From assembly GCF_051014685.1 (NCBI RefSeq), contig NW_027479291.1:62001-126000 (forward strand): DNA of 64,000 nt. Direction: 5' to 3'. Positions within the stretch are counted from its first letter, which is position 1; every line of letters begins with the position of its first letter. A program made the translations under genes and the position numbers. Under the pieces are notes generated by a model. It did not search any database. It was not told the DNA's origin and saw only the letters and a list, made by a program, of their open reading frames with translations. The stretch is from Ptiloglossa arizonensis (taxonomy: Eukaryota; Arthropoda; Insecta; Hymenoptera; Colletidae). This document shows, piece after piece, positions 49,071 to 60,333 of the stretch.

Positions 49071-52000
49071 TGACCAATCCGCAAAATTTCTGTTGCATCT
49101 GAAAGTAGAAACTCGCCCGATTACAACGGTATGCGTACTTCTCCGCTAGGCCGTTGTAGTCATTCGTTTCGAGCATCAGAACGGCGAAAATTTTGAGTTT
49201 CTCAAGCGTTTCTTATCTCCAAACTGCCATATCTCGCGAACGGATTGATCAATCCGCAAAATTTCTGTTGCATCTGAAAGTAGAAACTCGCCCGATTACA
49301 ACGGTATGCGCACTTTTCCCCTAGGCCGTTCTAGTTATTCGTGTCGAGCATCAGAACTGCGAAAATTTTGAGTTTCTCAAGCGTTTCTTACATCCAAACT
49401 ACCATATCTCGCGAACGGATCGACCAATCCGCAAAATTTCTGTTGCTTCTGAAAGTAGAAACTCGCCCGATTACAACGGTATGCGTACTTCTCCCCTAGG
49501 CCGTTGTAGTCATTCGTTTCGAGCATCAGAACTGCGAAAATTTTGAGTTTCTCAAGCGTTTCTTATCTCCAAACTGCCATATCTCGCGGACGGATTGACC
49601 AATCCGCAAAATTTCTGTTGCATCTGAAAGTAGAAACTCGCCCGATTACAACGGTAGGTGTAGTTTTCCCCTAGGCCGTTCTAGTTATTCGTATCGAGCA
49701 TCAGAACTGCGAAAATTTTGAGTTTCTCAAGCGTTTCTTACCTCCAAACTGCCATATCTCGCGAACGGATAGACCTATCCGCAAAATTTCTGTTGCATCT
49801 GAAAGTAGAAACTCGCCCGATTACAACGGTATGCGGACTTTTCCCCTAGGCCGTTCTAGTTACTCGTTTCGAGCATCAGAACTGCGAAAATTTTGAGTTT
49901 CTCAAGCGTTTCTTACCTCCAAACTACCATATCTCGCGAACGGATCGACCAATCCGCAAAATTTCTGTTGCTTCTGAAAGTAGAAACTCGCCCGATTACA
50001 ACGGTATGCGTACTTCTCAGCTAGGCCGTTGTAGTCATTCGTTTCGAGCATCAGAACTGCGAAAATTTTGAGTTTCTCAAGCGTTTCTTATCTCCAAACT
50101 GCCATATCTCGCGAACGGATTGATCAATCCGCAAAATTTCTGTTGCATCTGAAAGTAGAAACTCGCCCGATTACAACGGTATGCGCACTTTTCCCCTAGG
50201 CCGTTCTAGTTATTCGTGTCGAGCATCAGAACTGCGAAAATTTTGAGTTTCTCAAGCGTTTCTTACATCCAAACTACCATATCTCGCGAACGGATCGACC
50301 AATCCGCAAAATTTCTGTTGCTTCTGAAAGTAGAAACTCGCCCGATTACAACGGTATGCGTACTTCTCCCCTAGGCCGTTGTAGTCATTCGTTTCGAGCA
50401 TCAGAACTGCGAAAATTTTGAGTTTCTCAAGCGTTTCTTATCTCCAAACTGCCATATCTCGCGAACGGATTGAGCAATCCGCAAAATTTCTGTTGCATCT
50501 GAAAGTAGAAACTAGCCCGATTTCAACGGTATGCGCACATTTCCCCTAGTCGGTTCTAGTTATTCGTTTCGAGCATCAGAACTGCGAAAATTTTGAGTTT
50601 CTCAAGCGTTTCTTACCTCCAAACTGCCATATCTCGCGAACGGATTGACCAATCCGCAAAATTTCTGTTGCATCTGAAAGTAGAAACTCGCCCGATTACA
50701 ACGGTAGGTGTAGTTTTCCCCTAGGCCGTTCTAGTTATTCGTATCGAGCATCAGAACTGCGAAAATTTTGAGTTTCTCAAGCGTTTCTTACCTCCAAACT
50801 ACCATATCTCGCGAACGGATCGACCAATCCGCAAAATTTCTGTTGCATCTGAAAGTAGAAACTCGCCCGATTACAATGGTATGCGTACTTTTCCCCTAGG
50901 CCGTTCTAGTTATTCGTTTCGAGCATCAGAACTGCGAAAATTTTGAGTTTCTCAAGCGTTTCTTATTTCCAAACTGCCATATCTCGCGAACGGATCGACC
51001 AATCCGCAAAATTTCTGTTGCTTCTGAAAGTAGAAACTCGCCCGATTACAACGGTATGCGTACTTCTCCGCTAGGCCGTTGTAGTCATTCGTTTCGAGCA
51101 TCAGAACTGCGAAAATTTTGAGTTTCTCAAGCGTTTCTTACCTCCAAACTGCCATATCTCGCGAACGGATTGACCAATCCGCAAAATTTCTGTTGCATCT
51201 GAAAGTAGAAACTCGCCCGATTACAACGGTATGCGTACTTCTCCGCTAGGCCGTTGTAGTCATTCGTTTCGAGCATCAGAACTGCGAAAATTTTGAGTTT
51301 CTCAAGCGTTTCTTATCTCCAAACTGCCATATCTCGCGAACGGATTGATCAATCCGCAAAATTTCTGTTGCATCTGAAAGTAGAAACTCGCCCGATTACA
51401 ACGGTATGCGCACTTTTCCCCTAGGCCGTTCTAGTTATTCGTGTCGAGCATCAGAACTGCGAAAATTTTGAGTTTCTCAAGCGTTTCTTACATCCAAACT
51501 ACCATATCTCGCGAACGGATCGACCAATCCGCAAAATTTCTGTTGCTTCTGAAAGTAGAAACTCGCCCGATTACAACGGTATGCGTACTTCTCCCCTAGG
51601 CCGTTGTAGTCATTCGTTTCGAGCATCAGAACTGCGAAAATTTTGAGTTTCTCAAGCGTTTCTTATCTCCAAACTGCCATATCTCGCGGACGGATTGACC
51701 AATCCGCAAAATTTCTGTTGCATCTGAAAGTAGAAACTCGCCCGATTACAACGGTAGGTGTAGTTTTCCCCTAGGCCGTTGTAGTCATTCGTTTCGAGCA
51801 TCAGAACTGCGAAAATTTTGAGTTTCTCAAGCGTTTCTTATCTCCAAACTGCCATATCTCGCGAACGGATTGATCAATCCGCAAAATTTCTGTTGCATCT
51901 GAAAGTAGAAACTCGCCCGATTACAACGGTATGCGCACTTTTCCCCTAGGCCGTTCTAGTTATTCGTGTCGAGCATCAGAACTGCGAAAATTTTGAGTTT

Positions 52001-52492
52001 CTCAAGCGTTTCTTACATCCAAACTACCATATCTCGCGAACGGATCGACCAATCCGCAAAATTTCTGTTGCTTCTGAAAGTAGAAACTCGCCCGATTACA
52101 ACGGTATGCGTACTTCTCCCCTAGGCCGTTGTAGTCATTCGTTTCGAGCATCAGAACTGCGAAAATTTTGAGTTTCTCAAGCGTTTCTTATCTCCAAACT
52201 GCCATATCTCGCGAACGGATTGAGCAATCCGCAAAATTTCTGTTGCATCTGAAAGTAGAAACTAGCCCGATTTCAACGGTATGCGCACATTTCCCCTAGT
52301 CGGTTCTAGTTATTCGTTTCGAGCATCAGAACTGCGAAAATTTTGAGTTTCTCAAGCGTTTCTTACCTCCAAACTGCCATATCTCGCGAACGGATTGACC
52401 AATCCGCAAAATTTCTGTTGCATCTGAAAGTAGAAACTCGCCCGATTACAACGGTAGGTGTAGTTTTCCCCTAGGCCGTTCTAGTTATTCGT
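49004..52492. repeat. Mosaic of 12- and 10-monomer duplicated segments
   Basis: Bases 49004-49680 match 51104-51780 at 2,100 bp (12 monomers). Bases 50021-50742 match 51771-52492 at 1,750 bp (10 monomers). The two copied segments overlap at 51771-51780, so 51.1-52.5 kb is a direct fusion of two source segments that are about 340 bp apart upstream. Markers are CTCCGCTAGG (49141/51241), GCGGACGG (49586/51686), ATTTCAACGG (50519/52269) and GCACATTTCC with CTAGTCGG (50534/52284). A private change is ACGGCG at 49181. Confidence 0.8.
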
Positions 52493-53560
52493 TTCGAGCA
52501 TCAGAACTGCGAAAATTTTGAGTTTCTCAAGCGTTTCTTACCTCCAAACTGCCATATCTCGCGAACGGATAGACCAATCCGCAAAATTTCTGTTGCATCT
52601 GAAAGTAGAAACTCGCCCGATTACAATGGTATGCGTACTTTTCCCCTAGGCCGTTCTAGTTATTCGTCTCGAGCATCAGAACTGCGAAAATTTTGAGTTT
52701 CTCAAGCGTTTCTTATTTCCAAACTGCCATATCTCGCGGACGGATTGACCAATCCGCAAAATTTCTGTTGCATCTGAAAGTAGAAACTCGCCCGATTACA
52801 ACGGTATGCGTACTTCTCCCCTAGGCCGTTCTAGTTATTCGTTTCGAGCATCAGAACTGCGAAAATTTTGAGTTTCTCAAGCGTTTCTTACCTCCAAACT
52901 GCCATATCTCGCGAACCGATTGACCAATCCGCAAAATTTCTGTTGCATCTGAAAGTAGAAACTCGCCCGATTACAACGGTATGCGTACTTTTCCCCTAGG
53001 CCGTTCTAGTTACTCGTTTCGAGCATCAGAACTGCGAAAATTTTGAGTTTCTCAAGCGTTTCTTACCTCCAAACTACCATATCTCGCGAACGGTTCGACC
53101 AATCCGCAAAATTTCTGTTGCTTCTGAAAGTAGAAACTCGCCCGATTACAACGGTATGCGTACTTCTCCCCTAGGTCGTTGTAGTCATTCGTTTCGAGCA
53201 TCAGAACTGCGAAAATTTTGAGTTTCTCAAGCGTTTCTTATCTCCAAACTGCCATATCTCGCGAACGGATTGACCAATCCGCAAAATTTCTGTTGCTTCT
53301 GAAAGTAGAAACTCGCCCGATTACAACGGTATGCGTACTTCTCCCCTAGGCCGTTGTAGTCATTCGTTTCGAGCATCAGAACTGCGAAAATTTTGAGTTT
53401 CTCAAGCGTTTCTTACCTCCAAACTGCCATATCTCGCGAACCGATTGACCAATCCGCAAAATTTCTGTTGCATCTGAAAGTAGAAACTCGCCCGATTACA
53501 ACGGTATGCGTACTTTTCCCCTAGGCCGTTCTAGTTACTCGTTTCGAGCATCAGAACTGC

Positions 53561-55440
53561 GAAAATTTTGAGTTTCTCAAGCGTTTCTTATTTCCAAACT
53601 GCCATATCTCGCGGACGGATTGACCAATCCGCAAAATTTCTGTTGCATCTGAAAGTAGAAACTCGCCCGATTACAACGGTATGCGTACTTCTCCCCTAGG
53701 CCGTTCTAGTTATTCGTTTCGAGCATCAGAACTGCGAAAATTTTGAGTTTCTCAAGCGTTTCTTACCTCCAAACTGCCATATCTCGCGAACCGATTGACC
53801 AATCCGCAAAATTTCTGTTGCATCTGAAAGTAGAAGCTCGCCCGATTACAACGGTATGCGTACTTTTCCCTAGGCCGTTCTAGTTACTCGTTTCGAGCAT
53901 CAGAACTGCGTAAAAATTTGAGTTTCTCAAGCGTTTCTTACCACCAAACTACCATATCTCGCGAACGGTTCGACCAATCCGCAAAATTTCTGTTGCTTCT
54001 GAAAGTAGAAACTCGCCCGATTACAACGGTATGCGTACTTTTCCCCTAGGCCGTTCTAGTTATTCGTTTCGAGCATCAGAACTGCGAAAATTTTGAGTTT
54101 CTCAAGCGTTTCTTACCTCCAAACTGCCATATCTCGCGAACGGATAGACCAATCCGCAAAATTTCTATTGCATCTGAATGTAGAAACTCGCCCGATTACA
54201 ACGGCATGTGTAGTTTTCCCCTAGGCCGTTCCAGGTATTTGTTTCGAGCATCAGAACTGCGAAAATTTTGAGTTTCTGAAGCGTTTCTTACCTCCAAACT
54301 GCCATATCTCGCGAACGGATTGACCAATCCGCAAAATTTCTGTTGCATCTGAAAGTAGAAACTCGCCCGATTACAACGGTAGGTGTAGTTTTCCCCTAGG
54401 CCGTTCTAGTTATTCGTTTCGAGCATCAGAACTGCGAAAATTTTGAGTTTCTCAAGCGTTTCTTACCTCCAAACTTCCATATCTCGCGAACGGATTGACC
54501 AATCCGCAAAATTTCTGTTGCTTCTGAAAGTAGAAACTCGCCCGATTACAACGGTATGCGTACTTCTCCCCTAGGCCGTTGTAGTCATTCGTTTCGAGCA
54601 TCAGAACTGCGAAAATTTTGAGTTTCTCAAGCGTTTCTTATCTCCAAACTGCCATATCTCGCGAACGGATTCACCAATCCGCAAAATTTCTGTTGCTTCT
54701 GAAAGTAGAAACTCGCCCGATTACAACGGTATGCGTACTTTTCCCCTAGGCCGTTCTAGTTATTCGTTTCGAGCATCAGAACTGCGAAAATTTTGAGTTT
54801 CTCAAGCGTTTCTTACATCCAAACTGCCATATCTCGCGAACGGATTGACCAATCCGCAAAATTTCTGTTGCATCTGAAAGTAGAAACTCGCCCGATTACA
54901 ACGGTATGTGTAGTTTTCCCCTAGGCCGTTCTAGTTATTCGTTTCGAGCATCAGAACTGCGAAAATTTTGAGTTTCTCAAGCGTTTCTTACATCCAAACT
55001 GCCATATCTCGCGAACGGATTGACAAATCCGCAAAATTTCTGTTGCATCTGAAAGCAGAAACTCGCCCGATTACAACGGTATGCGTACTTTTCCCCTAGG
55101 CCGTTCTAGTTATTTGTTTCGAGCATCAGAACTGCGAAAATTTTGAGTTTCTCAAGCGTTTCTTACATCCAAACTGCCATATCTCGCGAACGGATTGACC
55201 AATCCGCAAAATTTCTGTTGCATCTGAAAGCAGAAACTCGCCCGATTACAACGGTATGCGTACTTTTCCCCTAGGCCGTTCTAGTTATTTGTTTCGAGCA
55301 TCAGAACTGCGAAAATTTTGAGTTTCTCAAGCGTTTCTTACCTCCAAACTGCCATATCTCGCGAACGGATTGACCAATCCGCAAAATTTCTGTTGCATCT
55401 GAAAGTAGAAACTCGCCCGATTACAACGGTATGCGTACTT
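53561..55440. repeat. 16-monomer (2,800-bp) duplicated block, copy 1
   Basis: Matches 56361-58240 at 2,800 bp over 1,880 bp. Shared markers are GCGGACGG (53611/56411), GAAGCTCGCC (53833/56633), TTACCACC (53938/56738), ACGGCATGTG with CCAGGTATT (54201/57001), TTCTGAAGCG (54274/57074), AAACTTCCAT (54471/57271) and GACAAATCC (55022/57822). Copy 1 alone has a lost C in TTTTCCCTAGG near 53869 and an added A in GCGTAAAAATTTGAG near 53912, which cancel in length. Another difference is GTATTTG at 54236 against GTATTCG at 57036. Confidence 0.87.
53861..53922. repeat. Paired 1-bp deletion and 1-bp insertion in homopolymers
   Basis: A C is lost in TTTTCCCTAGG near 53869, and about 45 bp later an A is gained in GCGTAAAAATTTGAG near 53912, restoring phase by 54072. 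Related units read GCGTAAATTTTGAG (13837), GCGTAAAATTTGAG (56710 and 62835) and, in most monomers, GCGAAAATTTTGAG. All the GCGTAA units share TTACCACC downstream, so they are one lineage whose A/T tract has changed. Homopolymer sequencing error could also cause the two indels. Confidence 0.75.
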
Positions 55441-56360
55441 CTCCCCTAGGCCGTTCTAGTTATTCGTTTCGAGCATCAGAACTGCGAAAATTTTGAGTTT
55501 CTCAAGCGTTTCTTACCTCCAAACTGCCATATCTCGCGAACCGATTGACCAATCCGCAAAATTTCTGTTGCATCTGAAAGTAGAAACTCGCCCGATTACA
55601 ACGGTATGCGTACTTTTCCCCTAGGCCGTTCTAGTTACTCGTTTCGAGCATCAGAACTGCGAAAATTTTGAGTTTCTCAAGCGTTTCTTACCTCCAAACT
55701 ACCATATCTCGCGAACGGTTCGACCAATCCGCAAAATTTCTGTTGCTTCTGAAAGTAGAAACTCGCCCGATTACAACGGTATGCGTACTTTTCCCCTAGG
55801 CCGTTCTAGTTACTCGTTTCGAGCATCAGAACTGCGAAAATTTTGAGTTTCTCAAGCGTTTCTTACCTCCAAACTACCATATCTCGCGAACGGTTCGACC
55901 AATCCGCAAAATTTCTGTTGCTTCTGAAAGTAGAAACTCGCCCGATTACAACGGTATGCGTACTTCTCCCCTAGGTCGTTGTAGTCATTCGTTTCGAGCA
56001 TCAGAACTGCGAAAATTTTGAGTTTCTCAAGCGTTTCTTATTTCCAAACTGCCATATCTCGCGAACGGATTGACCAATCCGCAAAATTTCTGTTGCTTCT
56101 GAAAGTAGAAACTCGCCCGATTACAACGGTATGCGTACTTCTCCCCTAGGCCGTTGTAGTCATTCGTTTCGAGCATCAGAACTGCGAAAATTTTGAGTTT
56201 CTCAAGCGTTTCTTATCTCCAAACTGCCATATCTCGCGAACGGATTGATCAATCCGCAAAATTTCTGTTGCATCTGAAAGTAGAAGCTCGCCCGATTACA
56301 ACGGTATGCGAACTTTTCCCCTAGGCGGTCCTAGTTATTCGTTTCGAGCATCAGAACTGT

Positions 56361-58240
56361 GAAAATTTTGAGTTTCTCAAGCGTTTCTTATTTCCAAACT
56401 GCCATATCTCGCGGACGGATTGACCAATCCGCAAAATTTCTGTTGCATCTGAAAGTAGAAACTCGCCCGATTACAACGGTATGCGTACTTCTCCCCTAGG
56501 CCGTTCTAGTTATTCGTTTCGAGCATCAGAACTGCGAAAATTTTGAGTTTCTCAAGCGTTTCTTACCTCCAAACTGCCATATCTCGCGAACCGATTGACC
56601 AATCCGCAAAATTTCTGTTGCATCTGAAAGTAGAAGCTCGCCCGATTACAACGGTATGCGTACTTTTCCCCTAGGCCGTTCTAGTTACTCGTTTCGAGCA
56701 TCAGAACTGCGTAAAATTTGAGTTTCTCAAGCGTTTCTTACCACCAAACTACCATATCTCGCGAACGGTTCGACCAATCCGCAAAATTTCTGTTGCTTCT
56801 GAAAGTAGAAACTCGCCCGATTACAACGGTATGCGTACTTTTCCCCTAGGCCGTTCTAGTTATTCGTTTCGAGCATCAGAACTGCGAAAATTTTGAGTTT
56901 CTCAAGCGTTTCTTACCTCCAAACTGCCATATCTCGCGAACGGATAGACCAATCCGCAAAATTTCTATTGCATCTGAATGTAGAAACTCGCCCGATTACA
57001 ACGGCATGTGTAGTTTTCCCCTAGGCCGTTCCAGGTATTCGTTTCGAGCATCAGAACTGCGAAAATTTTGAGTTTCTGAAGCGTTTCTTACCTCCAAACT
57101 GCCATATCTCGCGAACGGATTGACCAATCCGCAAAATTTCTGTTGCATCTGAAAGTAGAAACTCGCCCGATTACAACGGTAGGTGTAGTTTTCCCCTAGG
57201 CCGTTCTAGTTATTCGTTTCGAGCATCAGAACTGCGAAAATTTTGAGTTTCTCAAGCGTTTCTTACCTCCAAACTTCCATATCTCGCGAACGGATTGACC
57301 AATCCGCAAAATTTCTGTTGCTTCTGAAAGTAGAAACTCGCCCGATTACAACGGTATGCGTACTTCTCCCCTAGGCCGTTGTAGTCATTCGTTTCGAGCA
57401 TCAGAACTGCGAAAATTTTGAGTTTCTCAAGCGTTTCTTATCTCCAAACTGCCATATCTCGCGAACGGATTCACCAATCCGCAAAATTTCTGTTGCTTCT
57501 GAAAGTAGAAACTCGCCCGATTACAACGGTATGCGTACTTTTCCCCTAGGCCGTTCTAGTTATTCGTTTCGAGCATCAGAACTGCGAAAATTTTGAGTTT
57601 CTCAAGCGTTTCTTACATCCAAACTGCCATATCTCGCGAACGGATTGACCAATCCGCAAAATTTCTGTTGCATCTGAAAGTAGAAACTCGCCCGATTACA
57701 ACGGTATGTGTAGTTTTCCCCTAGGCCGTTCTAGTTATTCGTTTCGAGCATCAGAACTGCGAAAATTTTGAGTTTCTCAAGCGTTTCTTACATCCAAACT
57801 GCCATATCTCGCGAACGGATTGACAAATCCGCAAAATTTCTGTTGCATCTGAAAGCAGAAACTCGCCCGATTACAACGGTATGCGTACTTTTCCCCTAGG
57901 CCGTTCTAGTTATTTGTTTCGAGCATCAGAACTGCGAAAATTTTGAGTTTCTCAAGCGTTTCTTACATCCAAACTGCCATATCTCGCGAACGGATTGACC
58001 AATCCGCAAAATTTCTGTTGCATCTGAAAGCAGAAACTCGCCCGATTACAACGGTATGCGTACTTTTCCCCTAGGCCGTTCTAGTTATTTGTTTCGAGCA
58101 TCAGAACTGCGAAAATTTTGAGTTTCTCAAGCGTTTCTTACCTCCAAACTGCCATATCTCGCGAACGGATTGACCAATCCGCAAAATTTCTGTTGCATCT
58201 GAAAGTAGAAACTCGCCCGATTACAACGGTATGCGTACTT
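56361..58240. repeat. 16-monomer duplicated block, copy 2
   Basis: Second copy of 53561-55440. It has the normal TTTTCCCCTAGG and GCGTAAAATTTGAG. Its right half, from 57079, was used again in a 7-monomer duplication (58304-59366), so amplification here was repeated and moved to the right. Confidence 0.85.
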
Positions 58241-59366
58241 TTCCCCTAGGCCGTTCTAGTTACTCGTTTCGAGCATCAGAACTGCGAAAATTTTGAGTTT
58301 CTCAAGCGTTTCTTACCTCCAAACTGCCATATCTCGCGAACGGATTGACCAATCCGCAAAATTTCTGTTGCATCTGAAAGTAGAAACTCGCCCGATTACA
58401 ACGGTAGGTGTAGTTTTCCCCTAGGCCGTTCTAGTTATTCGTTTCGAGCATCAGAACTGCGAAAATTTTGAGTTTCTCAAGCGTTTCTTACCTCCAAACT
58501 TCCATATCTCGCGAACGGATTGACCAATCCGCAAAATTTCTGTTGCTTCTGAAAGTAGAAACTCGCCCGATTACAACGGTATGCGTACTTCTCCCCTAGG
58601 CCGTTGTAGTCATTCGTTTCGAGCATCAGAACTGCGAAAATTTTGAGTTTCTCAAGCGTTTCTTATCTCCAAACTGCCATATCTCGCGAACGGATTCACC
58701 AATCCGCAAAATTTCTGTTGCTTCTGAAAGTAGAAACTCGCCCGATTACAACGGTATGCGTACTTTTCCCCTAGGCCGTTCTAGTTATTCGTTTCGAGCA
58801 TCAGAACTGCGAAAATTTTGAGTTTCTCAAGCGTTTCTTACATCCAAACTGCCATATCTCGCGAACGGATTGACCAATCCGCAAAATTTCTGTTGCATCT
58901 GAAAGTAGAAACTCGCCCGATTACAACGGTATGTGTAGTTTTTCCCTAGGCCGTTCTAGTTATTCGTTTCGAGCATCAGAACTGCGAAAATTTTGAGTTT
59001 CTCAAGCGTTTCTTACATCCAAACTGCCATATCTCGCGAACGGATTGACAAATCCGCAAAATTTCTGTTGCATCTGAAAGCAGAAACTCGCCCGATTACA
59101 ACGGTATGCGTACTTTTCCCCTAGGCCGTTCTAGTTATTTGTTTCGAGCATCAGAACTGCGAAAATTTTGAGTTTCTCAAGCGTTTCTTACATCCAAACT
59201 GCCATATCTCGCGAACGGATTGACCAATCCGCAAAATTTCTGTTGCATCTGAAAGCAGAAACTCGCCCGATTACAACGGTATGCGTACTTTTCCCCTAGG
59301 CCGTTCTAGTTATTTGTTTCGAGCATCAGAACTGCGAAAATTTTGAGTTTCTCAAGCGTTTCTTAC
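57079..59366. repeat. 7-monomer (1,225-bp) duplication, overlapping the 16-monomer block
   Basis: Bases 57079-58141 match 58304-59366 at 1,225 bp. Markers are AAACTTCCAT (57271/58496), GATTCACC (57469/58694), ATGTGTAG (57706/58931) and GACAAATCC (57822/59047). One substitution gives GTAGTTTTTCCC at 58937 in copy 2. That change reappears in the next, 4-monomer, duplication, which fixes the order of events. Confidence 0.87.
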
Positions 59367-60333
59367 ATCCAAACTGCCATATCTCGCGAACGGATTGACC
59401 AATCCGCAAAATTTCTGTTGCATCTGAAAGCAGAAACTCGCCCGATTACAACGGTATGCGTACTTTTCCCCTATGCCGTTCTAGTTACTCGTTTCGAGCA
59501 TCAGAACTGCAAAAATTTTGAGTTTCTCAAGCGTTTCTTACCTCCAAACTACCATATCTCGCGAACGGATTCACCAATCCGCAAAATTTCTGTTGCTTCT
59601 GAAAGTAGAAACTCGCCCGATTACAACGGTATGGGTAGTTTTTCCCTAGGCCGTTCTAGTTATTCGTTTCGAGCATCAGAACTGCGAAAATTTTGAGTTT
59701 CTCAAGCGTTTCTTACATCCAAACTGCCATATCTCGCGAACGGATTGACAAATCCGCAAAATTTCTGTTGCATCTGAAAGCAGAAACTCGCCCGATTACA
59801 ACGGTATGCGTACTTTTCCCCTAGGCCGTTCTAGTTATTTGTTTCGAGCATCAGAACTGCGAAAATTTTGAGTTTCTCAAGCGTTTCTTACATCCAAACT
59901 GCCATATCTCGCGAACGGATTGACCAATCCGCAAAATTTCTGTTGCATCTGAAAGCAGAAACTCGCCCGATTACAACGGTATGCGTACTTTTCCCCTAGG
60001 CCGTTCTAGTTATTTGTTTCGAGCATCAGAACTGCGAAAATTTTGAGTTTCTCAAGCGTTTCTTACATCCAAACTGCCATATCTCGCGAACGGATTGACC
60101 AATCCGCAAAATTTCTGTTGCATCTGAAAGCAGAAACTCGCCCGATTACAACGGTATGCGTACTTTTCCCCTATGCCGTTCTAGTTACTCGTTTCGAGCA
60201 TCAGAACTGCAAAAATTTTGAGTTTCTCAAGCGTATCTTACCTCCAAACTACCATATCTCGCGAACGGATTCACCAATCCGCAAAATTTCTGTTGCTTCT
60301 GAAAGTAGAAACTCGCCCGATTACAACGGTATG
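58898..60333. repeat. 4-monomer (700-bp) tandem duplication with a novel junction variant
   Basis: Bases 58898-59597 are repeated at about 59598-60333 (700 bp). The copied stretch includes GTAGTTTTTCCC (58937/59637), TTATTTG and the CTATGCC unit (59471/60171). The junction monomer is a hybrid: its left half is the CTTCTG class and its right half the ATGTGTAG class. At the join it reads ATGGGTAG (59631), found nowhere else that I saw. GCGTATCTT at 60232 is private to copy 2. Confidence 0.87.

Larger units (their letters stand above)
31015..53560. repeat. Domain V (type I monomers, long)
   Basis: About 129 monomers of type I variants. Bases 37.8-38.2 kb resemble 38.8-39.2 kb at 1,050 bp (6 monomers), with GTTGTTCG at 37961 against TTTGTTCG at 39011. 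AGACCTATCC units occur at 39448, 46971, 47496, 48021, 48546 and 49771, mostly 525 bp apart in the 47-48.5 kb part. Two 6-monomer tandem duplications and a set of 10- and 12-monomer copies lie inside and are listed separately. No gene, mobile element or inverted unit was seen. Confidence 0.8.
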
